A stretch of 64,000 nucleotides of DNA, taken from JAJAZB01 sp964244295 (GTDB taxonomy: Bacteria > Bacteroidota > Bacteroidia > Cytophagales > Spirosomataceae). Each line of letters starts with the position of its first letter. The first letter of the stretch is position 1. The translations under genes were made by a program, and so were the position numbers. Positions 17,298 through 26,554 of this stretch are shown here, in pieces. The DNA is taken from NCBI GenBank assembly GCA_964244295.1, contig CAXTIG010000020.1:44280-108279 (forward strand). Direction: 5' to 3'. A model generated the notes under the pieces. The model was not told the DNA's origin. It did no database searches and saw only the letters and a list, made by a program, of their open reading frames with translations.

Positions 17298-19673
17298 CTA
17301 TTTCACGGCGGGCAAAGGGTCTTTCCCCACCCGCCGCCGCTCCAGCCCAATCAGAAACGCGGGCAGCAGCACGAGGTTGGAAATCATGCCCATCAGCAAC
17401 GTGACCGACACGAGCAGACCGAGGGCTTTGGTCCCGCGAAATTCGGAGGCTGTGAAGATGAAAAAACCCGCGAACAGGATGATGGCCGTGTAAAACATAC
17501 TCAGCCCCTGGCTCAGAATCGTGCGGCTGATGGCCTCGGTCACGCTGCGGCCCTGGTGTTTCAACTCGTCGCGGTAACGGGTCAGGAAATACGCCGTGCC
17601 GTCGGACGAAATCCCGAAGGCGATGCTAAAAATCAGGATCGTCGAGGGTTTCAGCGCGATTCCCGAAAAACCCATGATCCCCGCCGTGATCAGCAGCGGA
17701 ATCAAGCTCGGCAGCGTGGCGATGACGATCATCCGGGCGTCGAGAAACAGCAGCGACATGATGCCGGAAATCAACACGATGGCCAGCAGGGTGCTTTCGA
17801 TGAGGTTGCCTTGCAGGTAATCGTTGCCCTTCGTAAACACCACGCCGTTGCCGGTGATGCGGGCCTCGTAGCGGTTGGCGCCCGTCAGCATTTTTCCGGC
17901 TTCGGCGTCGTAGTTGAAAATTGAGTCGATCCGGGGCTGTAATTCCCGCACCAATTCGGTGGTGCGGGCCGTACCCACGTCGGCCATCTGGAAACTCAGG
18001 CGGGTGTAGCGCTGGGTGCTGTCGAGAAAACTGGCGTAGCGCTTGCTCGCCCCCCCGCCGAGGCTGGTTTGAAACTGCTGCATCTTGCTCAGTTCGGCAA
18101 TGCCCGGCAGCACGAAATACTTCGCCTCGCCGCCCCGGTAGGCCTGGTAGAGAAATTTGAGCGCCCGCACGATGGACACCGGCTCGGTAAACTCCGGGTA
18201 CTTGGCAAATTCCTTTTCCACCCGCCGGATTTTGGTCAGCACGGGCAGACTCAACACCCGGCCCGGCCGCTGGGCATCGATGCTGACCTCGAAGGGCACG
18301 ATGCCCCGAAAGCGGCTTTCAAAGAATTTCAAATCGCTGTAAATCGGGCTGTTGCGGGGCAGGTCGTCCACCACGTACCCAACGGCGTTGATTCGCGCCG
18401 CGCCGATGCCGCCCAACACCACCAGCCCCAGGATGACCGCGTAAATGACCCGCCGTCGGGTCAGCACCAGCCGTTCGATGAAGTGCAGAATGGCCGTGGT
18501 GCGCTTGCCTTCGAGGTGGCGCAGGCGCTTTCGCGAGGGCGGCTTGAGGTAGCTGAACACGATCGGGATGAACACCAGCGAAATGGCGTAGGTCACCATC
18601 ACGCTGATGGCCGCCACGTAGCCAAACTCCACCAGCAACTGGCTTCCCGTGAAAATAAATACCCCGAATCCGATGGAGGTGGTGACGTTGGCGAGAAACG
18701 TGGTGTGCCCGATTTTTTCGATGGTCGTGGCTAACGCCCGCTGCTGGTCGCCGTGGCGGGCGAATTCCTCGTGGTATTTGTTGAGCAGGAAAATGCAGTT
18801 GGGAATGCCGATGACGATGATCAGCGGCGGCACCAGGCCCAGCAGCAACTGAATTTTGTACCCCAGCAGCACGATCAGCCCCCCGCTGAACACTACCCCC
18901 GACAGCACCACCAGCAGCGCAAACCCCACGATGGGGAACGAGCGGAAAAAGGCGGCGAGAATCAGCCCCGTCACCACCACGGCCAACACGAGGAACAAAA
19001 TCATTTCGCGCACCACCGTGGCCGTGTACTGGGTGCGGATGTAAGGCATTCCCGACAGGTGTACCTGCACATCGTGGGCCTTGCCAAAGGCCTCGAAATC
19101 GGCCTTCATCCGCTGCACGATGCCAATCCGGCTTTTGTCGTTCAACGCCTTTTGGTCAAAAGTTACGGCCATCAGGTGGGCCTGGCCGGAATCGCTGAAG
19201 ACGAGGCCCCGGTAAAACGGCAGTTCCGCGATACGAACGCGGGCGCGGTCCACCTCGGCCTGGGTCGTTGGTTTTTGAGCGAGCAGGGGCTGGAAGTCGA
19301 AGCGGCGCAGGGAGTCGTTGCGTACCACTTCGTAGAGGCTGGCGTTGGAAAGTACGTCTTTGATACCCGGCGTGGCCTTGATCCGGCGCGTAAGATCGTA
19401 CCAGTCCTGAAAGAAATCAAGCTGGTACATTTTTTCGGTTTCCACCCCCGCCACCAGCACGTTGCCGTCTTCGCCGTAGCGCTGCTTGAATTGCTCGTAA
19501 ATCTGGTAATTCGGATCGCTGGCGGGCAGGATTTTGACCAGTTCGTACGAAAGCTGAAGCCGGGTGGCGGCCAGGTAGCCCATCAGGGAAATTCCCACGA
19601 AAAGACCAATCAGGAGCGCCACGCGGTGGCCGAGGATGGTTTGGGAAAGTAAATGCCAGACGTTTTTTTTCAT
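17298..19673 (-). CDS. RND/MMPL-family membrane exporter
   Basis: This 791-residue integral membrane protein is built as two similar halves. Each half has one helix, a large periplasmic domain and a five-helix bundle (VALLIGLFVGISLMGYLAA at the N-terminus; ILIFSIAFGISSDGTAYFL near the C-terminus). Members of this MMPL/RND superfamily export lipids, hopanoids or other hydrophobic compounds using the proton gradient. The ATG at 19673 (MKKNVWHLL) is preferred because the longer frame would translate a low-complexity TTACCCAATCCCC repeat into an implausible 33-residue leader. It follows meaB by 120 bases. No adaptor or outer-membrane factor is adjacent, so the substrate is open. Confidence 0.9.
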   Translation of the reverse strand: MKKNVWHLLSQTILGHRVALLIGLFVGISLMGYLAATRLQLSYELVKILPASDPNYQIYEQFKQRYGEDGNVLVAGVETEKMYQLDFFQDWYDLTRRIKATPGIKDVLSNASLYEVVRNDSLRRFDFQPLLAQKPTTQAEVDRARVRIAELPFYRGLVFSDSGQAHLMAVTFDQKALNDKSRIGIVQRMKADFEAFGKAHDVQVHLSGMPYIRTQYTATVVREMILFLVLAVVVTGLILAAFFRSFPIVGFALLVVLSGVVFSGGLIVLLGYKIQLLLGLVPPLIIVIGIPNCIFLLNKYHEEFARHGDQQRALATTIEKIGHTTFLANVTTSIGFGVFIFTGSQLLVEFGYVAAISVMVTYAISLVFIPIVFSYLKPPSRKRLRHLEGKRTTAILHFIERLVLTRRRVIYAVILGLVVLGGIGAARINAVGYVVDDLPRNSPIYSDLKFFESRFRGIVPFEVSIDAQRPGRVLSLPVLTKIRRVEKEFAKYPEFTEPVSIVRALKFLYQAYRGGEAKYFVLPGIAELSKMQQFQTSLGGGASKRYASFLDSTQRYTRLSFQMADVGTARTTELVRELQPRIDSIFNYDAEAGKMLTGANRYEARITGNGVVFTKGNDYLQGNLIESTLLAIVLISGIMSLLFLDARMIVIATLPSLIPLLITAGIMGFSGIALKPSTILIFSIAFGISSDGTAYFLTRYRDELKHQGRSVTEAISRTILSQGLSMFYTAIILFAGFFIFTASEFRGTKALGLLVSVTLLMGMISNLVLLPAFLIGLERRRVGKDPLPAVK

Positions 19674-19690
19674 TCCGTGGGGAAGGGAAC

Positions 19691-19790
19691 CGGGTAATTG
19701 GGGATTGGGTAATTGGGGATTGGGGATTAGGTAATTGGGGATTGGGTAATTCAGGAAATTTACCAATCCCATAATTACCCAATTACCCGA
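19691..19790. repeat. AATTGGGGATTGGGT repeat block
   Basis: Several copies of AATTGGGGATTGGG are followed by the inverse word AATTACCCAATTACCCGAT. They occupy the 120 bases between meaB and the exporter. This is the same family as at 9731-9870 and 46956-47045. Confidence 0.8.
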
Positions 19791-19793
19791 TCC

Positions 19794-20792
19794 CTACTTA
19801 CCAACGTTTCCCCCGGCAAAAATACCCAAAAGTTCCCGCGCCGCCTGCACGGGCAAGGCGTACCCCTCGCGAATGGACGCTTCCAAATCGGGCAATCGCC
19901 GCTGAATCAGCGGGTTTTGGTAAAATAAATCGCCCAATTCCTGACGAATTCGTTGGTGAAACCAGGTAACCTGCTGCTGCTGCCGGTGTTGGGCAAAGTA
20001 CCCGCTTTGCCGGGTTTGCGCCACGTAGGAATCGACCAAAGCCCCCACCTCGGCGACCCCCGCCCCCGTCAGGGCCGAGCAGGTCAGCACCGAGGGTACC
20101 CAGCCGGATTCCGCCGGGGGAAACAGGTGCAGGGCGTTCTGGTACTCCGCCTGGGCGCGGCGGGCGGGGCCGAGGGTATCGCCGTCGGCCTTCGTGATGA
20201 CGAGCGCGTCGGCCATTTCCATGATACCGCGCTTGACGCCCTGCAACTCATCGCCCGCCCCGGCCAGCATCAGCAGCAGGAAAAAATCAACCATGTCCCG
20301 CACGTAGGTCTCGCTCTGGCCCACGCCCACGGTTTCCACGATAATCCATTCAAAACCAGCCGCTTCGCAGAGCAACATCGTCTCGCGGGTGGCATCGGCC
20401 ACGCCGCCGAGCGAGCCGCCCGTGGGCGAGGGCCGGATGAAGGCCAGCGGGTCGCGGCTGAGGCGTTCCATCCGGGTTTTATCGCCCAAAATACTACCCC
20501 GGCTGCGCGGGCTGGAAGGATCGACGGTGAGGACGGCCAGTTTGATTCCCCGCCCGGTGAGGTGTTGCCCGAAGGTTTCGATAAACGTGCTTTTGCCCAC
20601 GCCCGGCACCCCCGTGATGCCCAGCCGGACGGCGCGTCCCGTGTGGGGCAGTACGGCGGCGAGCACCTCCTGGGCCAGTGCGCGGTCAACGGGCAACTGA
20701 CTCTCTGCCAGCGTGATGGCGCGGGCCAGCGCCACGCGGTCGCCCGCCAGGACACCTTCGACGTATTTTTCTTTGGAAAAACGGGATCCCAT
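19794..20792 (-). CDS. meaB: MeaB/ArgK-type G3E GTPase chaperone of methylmalonyl-CoA mutase
   Basis: This 332-residue P-loop GTPase protects and reloads the B12-dependent methylmalonyl-CoA mutase. Motifs in order are the P-loop GITGVPGVGKSTF, DPSSPRSRGSILGDKTRM, the switch segment VETVGVGQSE and the base-specifying TKAD. A C-terminal arm used for dimerisation follows. The ATG at 20792 (MGSRFSKEKY) gives the family's usual N-terminus. It is in a same-strand run with queA, ispD and the exporter; those are not functionally linked to it. The mutase itself is not in the window. Confidence 0.95.
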   Translation of the reverse strand: MGSRFSKEKYVEGVLAGDRVALARAITLAESQLPVDRALAQEVLAAVLPHTGRAVRLGITGVPGVGKSTFIETFGQHLTGRGIKLAVLTVDPSSPRSRGSILGDKTRMERLSRDPLAFIRPSPTGGSLGGVADATRETMLLCEAAGFEWIIVETVGVGQSETYVRDMVDFFLLLMLAGAGDELQGVKRGIMEMADALVITKADGDTLGPARRAQAEYQNALHLFPPAESGWVPSVLTCSALTGAGVAEVGALVDSYVAQTRQSGYFAQHRQQQQVTWFHQRIRQELGDLFYQNPLIQRRLPDLEASIREGYALPVQAARELLGIFAGGNVGK

Positions 20793-20876
20793 GAAGTGGA
20801 GAAATCGGGGCAAAATACGCCGGAATGGGCTAAACGACACCAACCAATTTCCCTCAGTACCGTGTTCAAAAAGAGA

Positions 20877-21560
20877 TCAGCGCAATCGCAACAACGCCTC
20901 CGCCACCACCAAATCCTCCGGCGTCGTAATCTTCAGGTTTTCGTAGGAACCTTCCACCAGGTGAATCGGAAAACCAGCGGCTTCGGCCACGCTGGCGTCG
21001 TCGGTGAACCGGGGGCTTTCCGGCTGTTCGAAGGCTTTTTTGATCAAATCCAACCGAAAGGTCTGCGGCGTTTGCACCAGGCGCAAACTGGCGCGGTCAA
21101 GGGCGACGCTGGAGCCGTTTTCCGAAACTTGCCGGACGGAATCCTTCGCCGGAACGGTTACCACGCCGGAGCCGAATTGCGCCGCCGCCTCGAAACTACG
21201 TCGGATCACCTCCACCGAAACCAGGGGCCGCACCGCGTCGTGAATGGCGACGAGGCCCTCGCCGGAAAGCACGTTCAGCCCGTTGCGAACCGACTGAAAG
21301 CGCGTAGCTCCGCCGGGAACGGTGGTAATTGAGTGATTGGGTGATTGAGTGAATGGGAACCTGGCCTTTACCTCTTCCCAACGGGCAAAGTCGGTTTCGG
21401 GAAGAACTAAAATAACCTGAATGGCAGGTGAGTAGGCGAGGAATTTTTCGAGCGTGTGAACCAGCACGGGTCTGCCGCCGAGGTCGATAAACTGCTTCGG
21501 CAAGGCACTGCCCATCCGGCTGCCACTGCCTCCGGCCACGATGAGGGCGTAGTAGTGCAT
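20877..21560 (-). CDS. ispD: 2-C-methyl-D-erythritol 4-phosphate cytidylyltransferase
   Basis: This 227-residue enzyme of the non-mevalonate isoprenoid pathway converts MEP and CTP to CDP-ME. Key motifs are the CTP-binding loop VAGGSGSRMGSALPKQF, VAIHDAVRP, VPAKDSVRQV, LVQTPQTFRLD and TDDASVAEAAG. The ATG at 21560 begins directly with the nucleotide-binding strand (HYYALIVAGG) and fits the family. One oddity is a surface segment FPFTQSPNHSITT just before VPGGATRF. It is encoded by an ATTGAGTGATTGGGTGATTG block (21325-21357) that belongs to the intergenic repeat family seen elsewhere in the window. The enzyme should still be active because no motif is broken. Confidence 0.96.
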   Translation of the reverse strand: MHYYALIVAGGSGSRMGSALPKQFIDLGGRPVLVHTLEKFLAYSPAIQVILVLPETDFARWEEVKARFPFTQSPNHSITTVPGGATRFQSVRNGLNVLSGEGLVAIHDAVRPLVSVEVIRRSFEAAAQFGSGVVTVPAKDSVRQVSENGSSVALDRASLRLVQTPQTFRLDLIKKAFEQPESPRFTDDASVAEAAGFPIHLVEGSYENLKITTPEDLVVAEALLRLR

Positions 21561-21615
21561 GGGGCATGGGGCTTGGGGCGTGGGGTAAGGGTGCCTTTTC
21601 TCCACGCCCCGCGCA

Positions 21616-22662
21616 TTACAAAATCAACATCACATCCCCGTAGCTGAAGAAGCGGTATTTTTCCTTCATGGCTTGCTCGTAGGCCGTCATGGTGAGATCG
21701 TAGCCCGCGAAGGCCGACGTGGTCATGATCAGCACCGATTCGGGCAGGTGCAGGTTGGTCAGCAGCGCGTCGGGAATGCGGAATTCGTAGGGGGGAAAAA
21801 TAAACTTGTCCGTCCAGCCCACGGCGGCTTTCAACCGCGAATTGGCCGACACCGACGACTCCAGGGCTTTCATCACCGTCGTGCCGATGGCGCAGACTTT
21901 ACGCCCCTTGTCCATCGAATCGTTGACGAGCTTGGCGGTTTCTTCGGGAATGACGAAGTGTTCCGAGTCGGTTTTGTGCTTGGTCAAATCCTCCACGTCC
22001 ACCTGCCGGAACGTGCCCAGGCCCACGTGCAGCGTCAGCGGGGCGAAGCGCGCGCCCTTGAGTTCGAGGCGCTTCATCACGGTTTTGGTGAAGTGCAAGC
22101 CGGCGGTAGGCGCAGCCACGGCCCCGACGTGCTTGGCGAAAATGGTCTGGTAGCGTTCGCGGTCGGAGGCTTCGGTCTCGCGACGGATTTCGCGGGGCAG
22201 GGGCGTTTCGCCCAGCCCGTCGATGGCTTTCATCAAATCGTCATGGCTGCCGTCGTAGAGGAAGCGGATCGTCCGGCCCCGCGAGGTGGTGTTGTCGATG
22301 ACCTCGGCCACCAGGTCGCTTTCGCCAAAGTATAGCTTGTTGCCCACCCGGATTTTGCGGGCCGGGTCGACGAGCACATCCCAGAGGCGGTGTTCACGGT
22401 TGAGTTCGCGCAGCAGAAACACCTCGATTTTAGCCCCCGTTTTTTCTTTTTGCCCGTACAGGCGGGCCGGAAAAACTTTCGTATCGTTGAGCACCATCGT
22501 GTCGCCCTCGCCGAAGTACTGGACGATGTCGGAAAACATCTTGTGCTCGATCTGCTTCGTTTTCCGGTGAACGACCATCATCCGCGAATCACCACGGTTT
22601 TCGGAGGGGTAGAGGGCAATCAGGTTCTGGGGGAGGTCGAATCGGAACTCGGATAATTTCAT
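21616..22662 (-). CDS. queA: S-adenosylmethionine:tRNA ribosyltransferase-isomerase
   Basis: This 348-residue enzyme of queuosine synthesis transfers the ribosyl group of SAM to 7-aminomethyl-7-deazaguanine in tRNA. Family blocks are FRFDLPQNLIALYPSENR, DTMVLNDTKVFPARLYG, AAPTAGLHFT, LTLHVGLGTFRQVDVED and LLTNLHLPESVLIM. The length is typical for QueA. The ATG at 22662 lies at the head of the minus-strand run queA-ispD-meaB-exporter, with about 55 bases before ispD. A 192-base divergent spacer separates it from the MacB-like permease. Confidence 0.97.
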   Translation of the reverse strand: MKLSEFRFDLPQNLIALYPSENRGDSRMMVVHRKTKQIEHKMFSDIVQYFGEGDTMVLNDTKVFPARLYGQKEKTGAKIEVFLLRELNREHRLWDVLVDPARKIRVGNKLYFGESDLVAEVIDNTTSRGRTIRFLYDGSHDDLMKAIDGLGETPLPREIRRETEASDRERYQTIFAKHVGAVAAPTAGLHFTKTVMKRLELKGARFAPLTLHVGLGTFRQVDVEDLTKHKTDSEHFVIPEETAKLVNDSMDKGRKVCAIGTTVMKALESSVSANSRLKAAVGWTDKFIFPPYEFRIPDALLTNLHLPESVLIMTTSAFAGYDLTMTAYEQAMKEKYRFFSYGDVMLIL

Positions 22663-22854
22663 CGGAAAATCGGCTGAAAATGCTTGGGAATTCGGCTGAA
22701 AATGACAAAAATACGGGCAAGTTCTCCGATTGGTACTCAGGAGTCGAAAAACCGCCCGCCGCCCGCTGCGCGCCGCTTAACATTTTACCCCGTTCAACTT
22801 CCTGAAATTGTTCCACAACGGGTTTAACTTTCGGGAAGTTTTACCTGAAAAATC

Positions 22855-24096
22855 ATGCTCGCCCTTCGCCTCACCTACGAAAGCTTCCGATTTGCCTGGC
22901 AGGCCCTGCGTTCCAATCTGCTCCGCACCACGCTCTCGCTGCTGGGCGTCACCATCGGGATATTCTCGATCATCGCCGTGTTTACGCTCGTCGATTCGCT
23001 GGAGCGAAACATCAAGGACAGCCTTTCGTTCGTGGGTAAAGACGTGATCTACGTGCAGAAGTGGCCCTGGGTGTTTGAGAATAGTTTTCCCTGGTGGAAG
23101 TATTTTCAGCGCCCTTCGCCCAACATGGAAGAGTACCGGTATTTGCAAAACAACCTGGAAAACGCCGCCTACATCGGCATTCTCGACGGGCGGGGTGGGG
23201 TCAATCTGAAAAACGGCAACAACAGCCTCGAAGCCGAAGTGCAGGGGATCGTCTACGATTTTAACCAAATTACCGAGGTGCCGGTCGCGCAGGGGCGGTA
23301 CTTCACCCCGCAGGAAATCGAGGCGGCCCGCAACGTGGCCATCGTCGGGGCGGAAATTGCCGAAACGCTGTTTCCCGGCTCCGATCCGGTTGGAAAGGAG
23401 TTTAAAATCAAAGGCATTCGATTCCTGGTCGTGGGGGTGCAGGAGAAAAAAGGCAAGAGCACCTTCGACTTCGGCGGTAGCCCCGACACCAAGTGCTACA
23501 TTCCGTACATGACGTTTGCCAAAATGTTTCAAACCCGCTACTCGAATCCGTCGCTGGTTTTGAAGGGCCGGGAAAGCGACGTCGGGTTGATTCAGCTCGA
23601 AAGCGAAATCACGGGACTGCTCCGTACCCGGCGCGGACTCCGACCCAGCCAAGACGATTCGTTTTCGCTCAACCGCCCCGAGGCGGCGCTCAAGGCCATT
23701 TCGGGGGTGTTCGGTGCGCTCACGGTGGGCGGCTGGATCATCGGCGGGTTTTCGCTGCTGGTGGGGGGCTTCGGCATCGCCAACATCATGTTCGTGTCGG
23801 TGAAAGAGCGTACGAATCTGATCGGGATTCAGAAGTCGCTGGGGGCGAAAAACTCGTTCATCCTCTTTCAGTTTCTGTTTGAATCGGTAATGCTGAGCCT
23901 GGTGGGCGGGCTGGTCGGATTGCTTTGGGTGTGGGGGTTGTCGTACATCCAACTCGGTACGCTCGACATCGTGCTTTCGCTCAAAAACATTCTGCTCGGC
24001 CTGAGCGTCGCCAGTACGATTGGCATTCTATTTGGCATTCTCCCCGCCGTTTCCGCCTCCCGCCTCGATCCGGTGATTGCCATCCGGGCGAAATAA
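22855..24096 (+). CDS. MacB-like ABC transporter permease
   Basis: This 413-residue inner-membrane protein has an N-terminal helix (LSLLGVTIGIFSIIAVFTLV), a periplasmic MacB core domain (about residues 50-260) and a three-helix FtsX domain at the C-terminus (GGWIIGGFSLLVGGFGIANI, SVKERTNLIGIQKSLGAKN). The motif ERTNLIGIQKSLGAK is the cytoplasmic contact for the ATPase. Relatives drive export of macrolides, lipoproteins or peptides, or act in mechanotransmission. No ATPase or adaptor gene is adjacent, so its partner is encoded elsewhere. The ATG start puts the first helix at the expected distance. Confidence 0.92.
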   Translation: MLALRLTYESFRFAWQALRSNLLRTTLSLLGVTIGIFSIIAVFTLVDSLERNIKDSLSFVGKDVIYVQKWPWVFENSFPWWKYFQRPSPNMEEYRYLQNNLENAAYIGILDGRGGVNLKNGNNSLEAEVQGIVYDFNQITEVPVAQGRYFTPQEIEAARNVAIVGAEIAETLFPGSDPVGKEFKIKGIRFLVVGVQEKKGKSTFDFGGSPDTKCYIPYMTFAKMFQTRYSNPSLVLKGRESDVGLIQLESEITGLLRTRRGLRPSQDDSFSLNRPEAALKAISGVFGALTVGGWIIGGFSLLVGGFGIANIMFVSVKERTNLIGIQKSLGAKNSFILFQFLFESVMLSLVGGLVGLLWVWGLSYIQLGTLDIVLSLKNILLGLSVASTIGILFGILPAVSASRLDPVIAIRAK

Positions 24097-24212
24097 TCAC
24101 GGGCTGAGGGGTGGTTGGTTCAGGACGCTCCAAGCATCCGACCTCGAAGGGAAGCACGATTTTTTTAGTGGAAACCAGTACTTTGCGTCACCAATCAATC
24201 CGTACTCATTCC

Positions 24213-24584
24213 ATGCGAAAAGTTCTTATCGGTCTCCTCATCGCGGGCGTTGTCGTGCTGGGCGGATGCCTACTGCTTTCCGGTCTTAGTTTCTCCGACG
24301 GCGACCGGGCGGGCACCATCACCAAATTCAGCCGGAGAGGATTTGTTTTTAAAACCTACGAAGGCGAACTCCTCCAGGGCGGTTTTTCGGAAGGCACCGG
24401 GCAATTGAACGCGAAGGAGTTTTTGTTTTCGGTTAGTCCGGGCCAGGACAGCGTGAGCCGGAAGATTGAATCGGCCCTGCTCACCGGCAAGCGCGTCCGG
24501 CTACACTACGAAGAAAAATACTTCCGCTTTTTCTGGATGGGCGACTCGAAGTACTACATCACCGAGGTGCAGTTTGCGCCGTGA
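24213..24584 (+). CDS. Small single-helix membrane protein, conserved in Bacteroidota
   Basis: This 123-residue protein starts with a hydrophobic segment (VLIGLLIAGVVVLGGCLLL), which could be a membrane anchor or a lipoprotein signal with VLGGC. A soluble domain follows (AGTITKFSRRGFVFKTYEGE, then EEKYFRFFWMGDSKYYITEV). This matches my recollection of a short Bacteroidota family sometimes mislabelled as 6-phosphogluconate dehydrogenase; there is no such enzyme domain here. The ATG at 24213 is chosen because upstream codons have no coding character. Function is unknown. It converges with mdh on a shared palindromic terminator. Confidence 0.8.
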   Translation: MRKVLIGLLIAGVVVLGGCLLLSGLSFSDGDRAGTITKFSRRGFVFKTYEGELLQGGFSEGTGQLNAKEFLFSVSPGQDSVSRKIESALLTGKRVRLHYEEKYFRFFWMGDSKYYITEVQFAP

Positions 24585-24690
24585 TGTCTGAATCAGAATT
24601 TACAGAATTCAGGAATTTTCAGAATTCACTGATGCACAGTTGGTTTTAAATTCTGAAAATTCCTGAATTCTGTAAATTCTGATTCAGACA
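24585..24690. terminator. Perfect 42-bp inverted repeat between convergent genes
   Basis: Arms 24585-24626 and 24649-24690 are exact complements, built from words such as ACAGAATTCAGGAATTTTCA. The element begins on the base after the stop of the small membrane protein. It also supplies the last codon and stop of mdh on the other strand. It can form a long hairpin in either transcript and so probably acts as a two-way terminator. Confidence 0.82.
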
Positions 24691-25622
24691 CCCGCGTTAA
24701 TTTTATCCAGCGCATCCATCACCTCGCGCACCTTCACCCGGCTTACGGCGAGCAGCGCTTTTTCTTCGGCGCTCAAGTCAAGCTCAATCACTTTCTCGAT
24801 GCCGTTTTTACCCAAAATCACCGGCACGCCCAGGTAGCAATCGTCGATGCCGTACTCGCCTTCGAGTTTGATGCAGACGGGGAACACCCGGCGCTGGTTT
24901 TTCACGATGGCTTCCACCATCTGCGCCGCCGCCGAGCCGGGCGCGTACCAGGCCGAGGTGCCCATCAGTTTCACCAGTTCGCCGCCGCCGTTGATGGTGC
25001 GGTTGACGATGGCGTCGAGTTTATCCTTCGCCACGAATTCCGTGACTGGGATACCGCCCACGGTGGTGTAGCGGGGCAGGGGCACCATCGTGTCGCCATG
25101 GCCGCCCATCAGCACCGCCTGAATGTCTTTGGGAGATACATTGATTTCTTCGGCCAGAAAGGCCCGGTACCGGGCCGTGTCGAGGATACCCGCCATACCG
25201 ATGACTCGCTCGCGGGGGAAACCGGAGGCCAGGTGGGCGCAGTACGTCATCACGTCGAGGGGATTCGAGACGACGACGATGATGCAGTCGGGTGAGTGTT
25301 GAATGACTTGCTCGGTCACGGATTTGACGATGCCCGCGTTGGTCTGAATCAGGTCGTCGCGGCTCATGCCAGGTTTGCGGGGCAGGCCGGAGGTAATCAC
25401 CACCACGTCCGAACCCGCCGTGCGGGCGTAGTCGTTGGTGACGCCCACGGTGCGGGTGTCGTAGAGGTCGATGGGTGCTTTTTGCCAGATGTCGAGGGCC
25501 TTGCCTTCGGCGAAGCCTTCGCGGATGTCGAGCAGCACCACTTCGTTGGCTACTTCCTTGTACGCCAGCACGTCGGCGCAGGTCGCGCCCACGTTGCCGG
25601 CGCCTACCACGGTAATTTTCAT
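24684..25622 (-). CDS. mdh: Malate dehydrogenase (LDH-like type)
   Basis: This 312-residue NAD-dependent enzyme interconverts malate and oxaloacetate in the TCA cycle. The Rossmann motif VVGAGNVGATCADVLA opens the protein. The acidic NAD-ribose contact is in VVLLDIREG. Substrate arginines lie in GLPRKPGMSRDDL, and the catalytic histidine in MGGHGDTMVPLPRY. These features place it in the LDH-like MDH group common in Bacteroidota. The ATG at 25622 starts directly with the first strand; the 49-residue upstream extension lacks sense. The final codon and stop sit within the flanking palindrome. Confidence 0.97.
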   Translation of the reverse strand: MKITVVGAGNVGATCADVLAYKEVANEVVLLDIREGFAEGKALDIWQKAPIDLYDTRTVGVTNDYARTAGSDVVVITSGLPRKPGMSRDDLIQTNAGIVKSVTEQVIQHSPDCIIVVVSNPLDVMTYCAHLASGFPRERVIGMAGILDTARYRAFLAEEINVSPKDIQAVLMGGHGDTMVPLPRYTTVGGIPVTEFVAKDKLDAIVNRTINGGGELVKLMGTSAWYAPGSAAAQMVEAIVKNQRRVFPVCIKLEGEYGIDDCYLGVPVILGKNGIEKVIELDLSAEEKALLAVSRVKVREVMDALDKINAGV

Positions 25623-25786
25623 GTGAATTGGAAAAAGGAGGAGTGAATTAAAATCAGCCGGTAAAGGTAAAGCCAAAAAGGGATTCAGCCCGGTGGGGCC
25701 TGGAAAGGCAACCAATTTTTTCGGGAATGGCCCGTTTTGTGAGCGGGCATGGAAATTTTGTTGAACCAAATCGGGAAGGTAGTTTT

Positions 25787-25882
25787 GAAGGCGGTCACGC
25801 GGAGCGGAGTCGAAGCGCGGTGCGGTGGGTAAGCGCTGACCAGCCGCACCGCGCTTCGACTCCGCTCCGCGTGACCGCCTTC
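25787..25882. repeat. Perfect 39-bp inverted repeat, GGAGCGGAGTCGAAGCGCGG family
   Basis: Arms 25787-25825 and 25844-25882 are exact complements around an 18-base loop. The core GGAGCGGAGTCGAAGCGCGG recurs, slightly changed, at 34193-34273. It lies in the 302-base divergent gap between mdh and the DUF1232 gene. The rest of that gap shows no clear promoter. Confidence 0.88.
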
Positions 25883-25924
25883 ATTCGCAGTTTTTTTCAT
25901 TCATCCCCAATTCAACCTCAAAAA

Positions 25925-26359
25925 ATGGCAGCAAAATCATTAGTCGAACGCGTACTCGGGTCGATTTTTTTCCGCAAAGCAATGGGCAAAGCCGGGCGCA
26001 CGGCCACCAAAGCCGTAAGTTTATTCGCGCTCGTGGAAGCCGTATTTTCAAAAACCAACGAAGAAGCCGAGAAGCAAGGCAGGGGCAAATGGGCCGTGGT
26101 GGCCGACAAATTCGCCCTGCTCGGTCGGCTGGTCAAAGCCTACGCCTCAGGCGAGTACCGGGCCATTCCCTGGAAAAGCCTGCTCAGCGTAGTGGGCGTG
26201 CTGATTTATTTTGTCAGTCCCCTTGATTTCATTCCAGACTTCCTGCCCCTCATCGGCCTGGCCGACGACGTGGCCCTGACGCTCTGGTTGTTCAATTCTC
26301 TAAGCAAAGACCTCGACGCCTTCGCCGTGTGGGAGAAAGACCGGATGGTTCGGGTTTGA
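25925..26359 (+). CDS. DUF1232 (YkvA-like) membrane protein
   Basis: This is a 144-residue protein. The C-terminal half contains the DUF1232 signature: a membrane helix followed by a hairpin (LLSVVGVLIYFVSPLDFIPD, then FLPLIGLADDVALTLWLFNS). The phrase YFVSPLDFIPDFLPLIGLADD is the family hallmark. The N-terminal half is basic and helical. The ATG at 25925 is chosen because the longer frame would translate the upstream palindrome. The family's role is not established. Confidence 0.88.
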   Translation: MAAKSLVERVLGSIFFRKAMGKAGRTATKAVSLFALVEAVFSKTNEEAEKQGRGKWAVVADKFALLGRLVKAYASGEYRAIPWKSLLSVVGVLIYFVSPLDFIPDFLPLIGLADDVALTLWLFNSLSKDLDAFAVWEKDRMVRV

Positions 26360-26554
26360 ATGGGTAGAATAAAAAGGAGTGCGCATTTACGTTTTTAAGT
26401 GGTTGACAGAACGCCGGTTGCCTTCGCCCAAGCAAGTTTTTTAGTCACCGCCGAACCTTTAAAACGTAAAATCTTTTTTAAACAAAAGCCAACGACCTCC
26501 GTCTGAGGTCTAAATTTTTTCGTTAGTTTTACCGTCACGTAATCAACGCAACCA

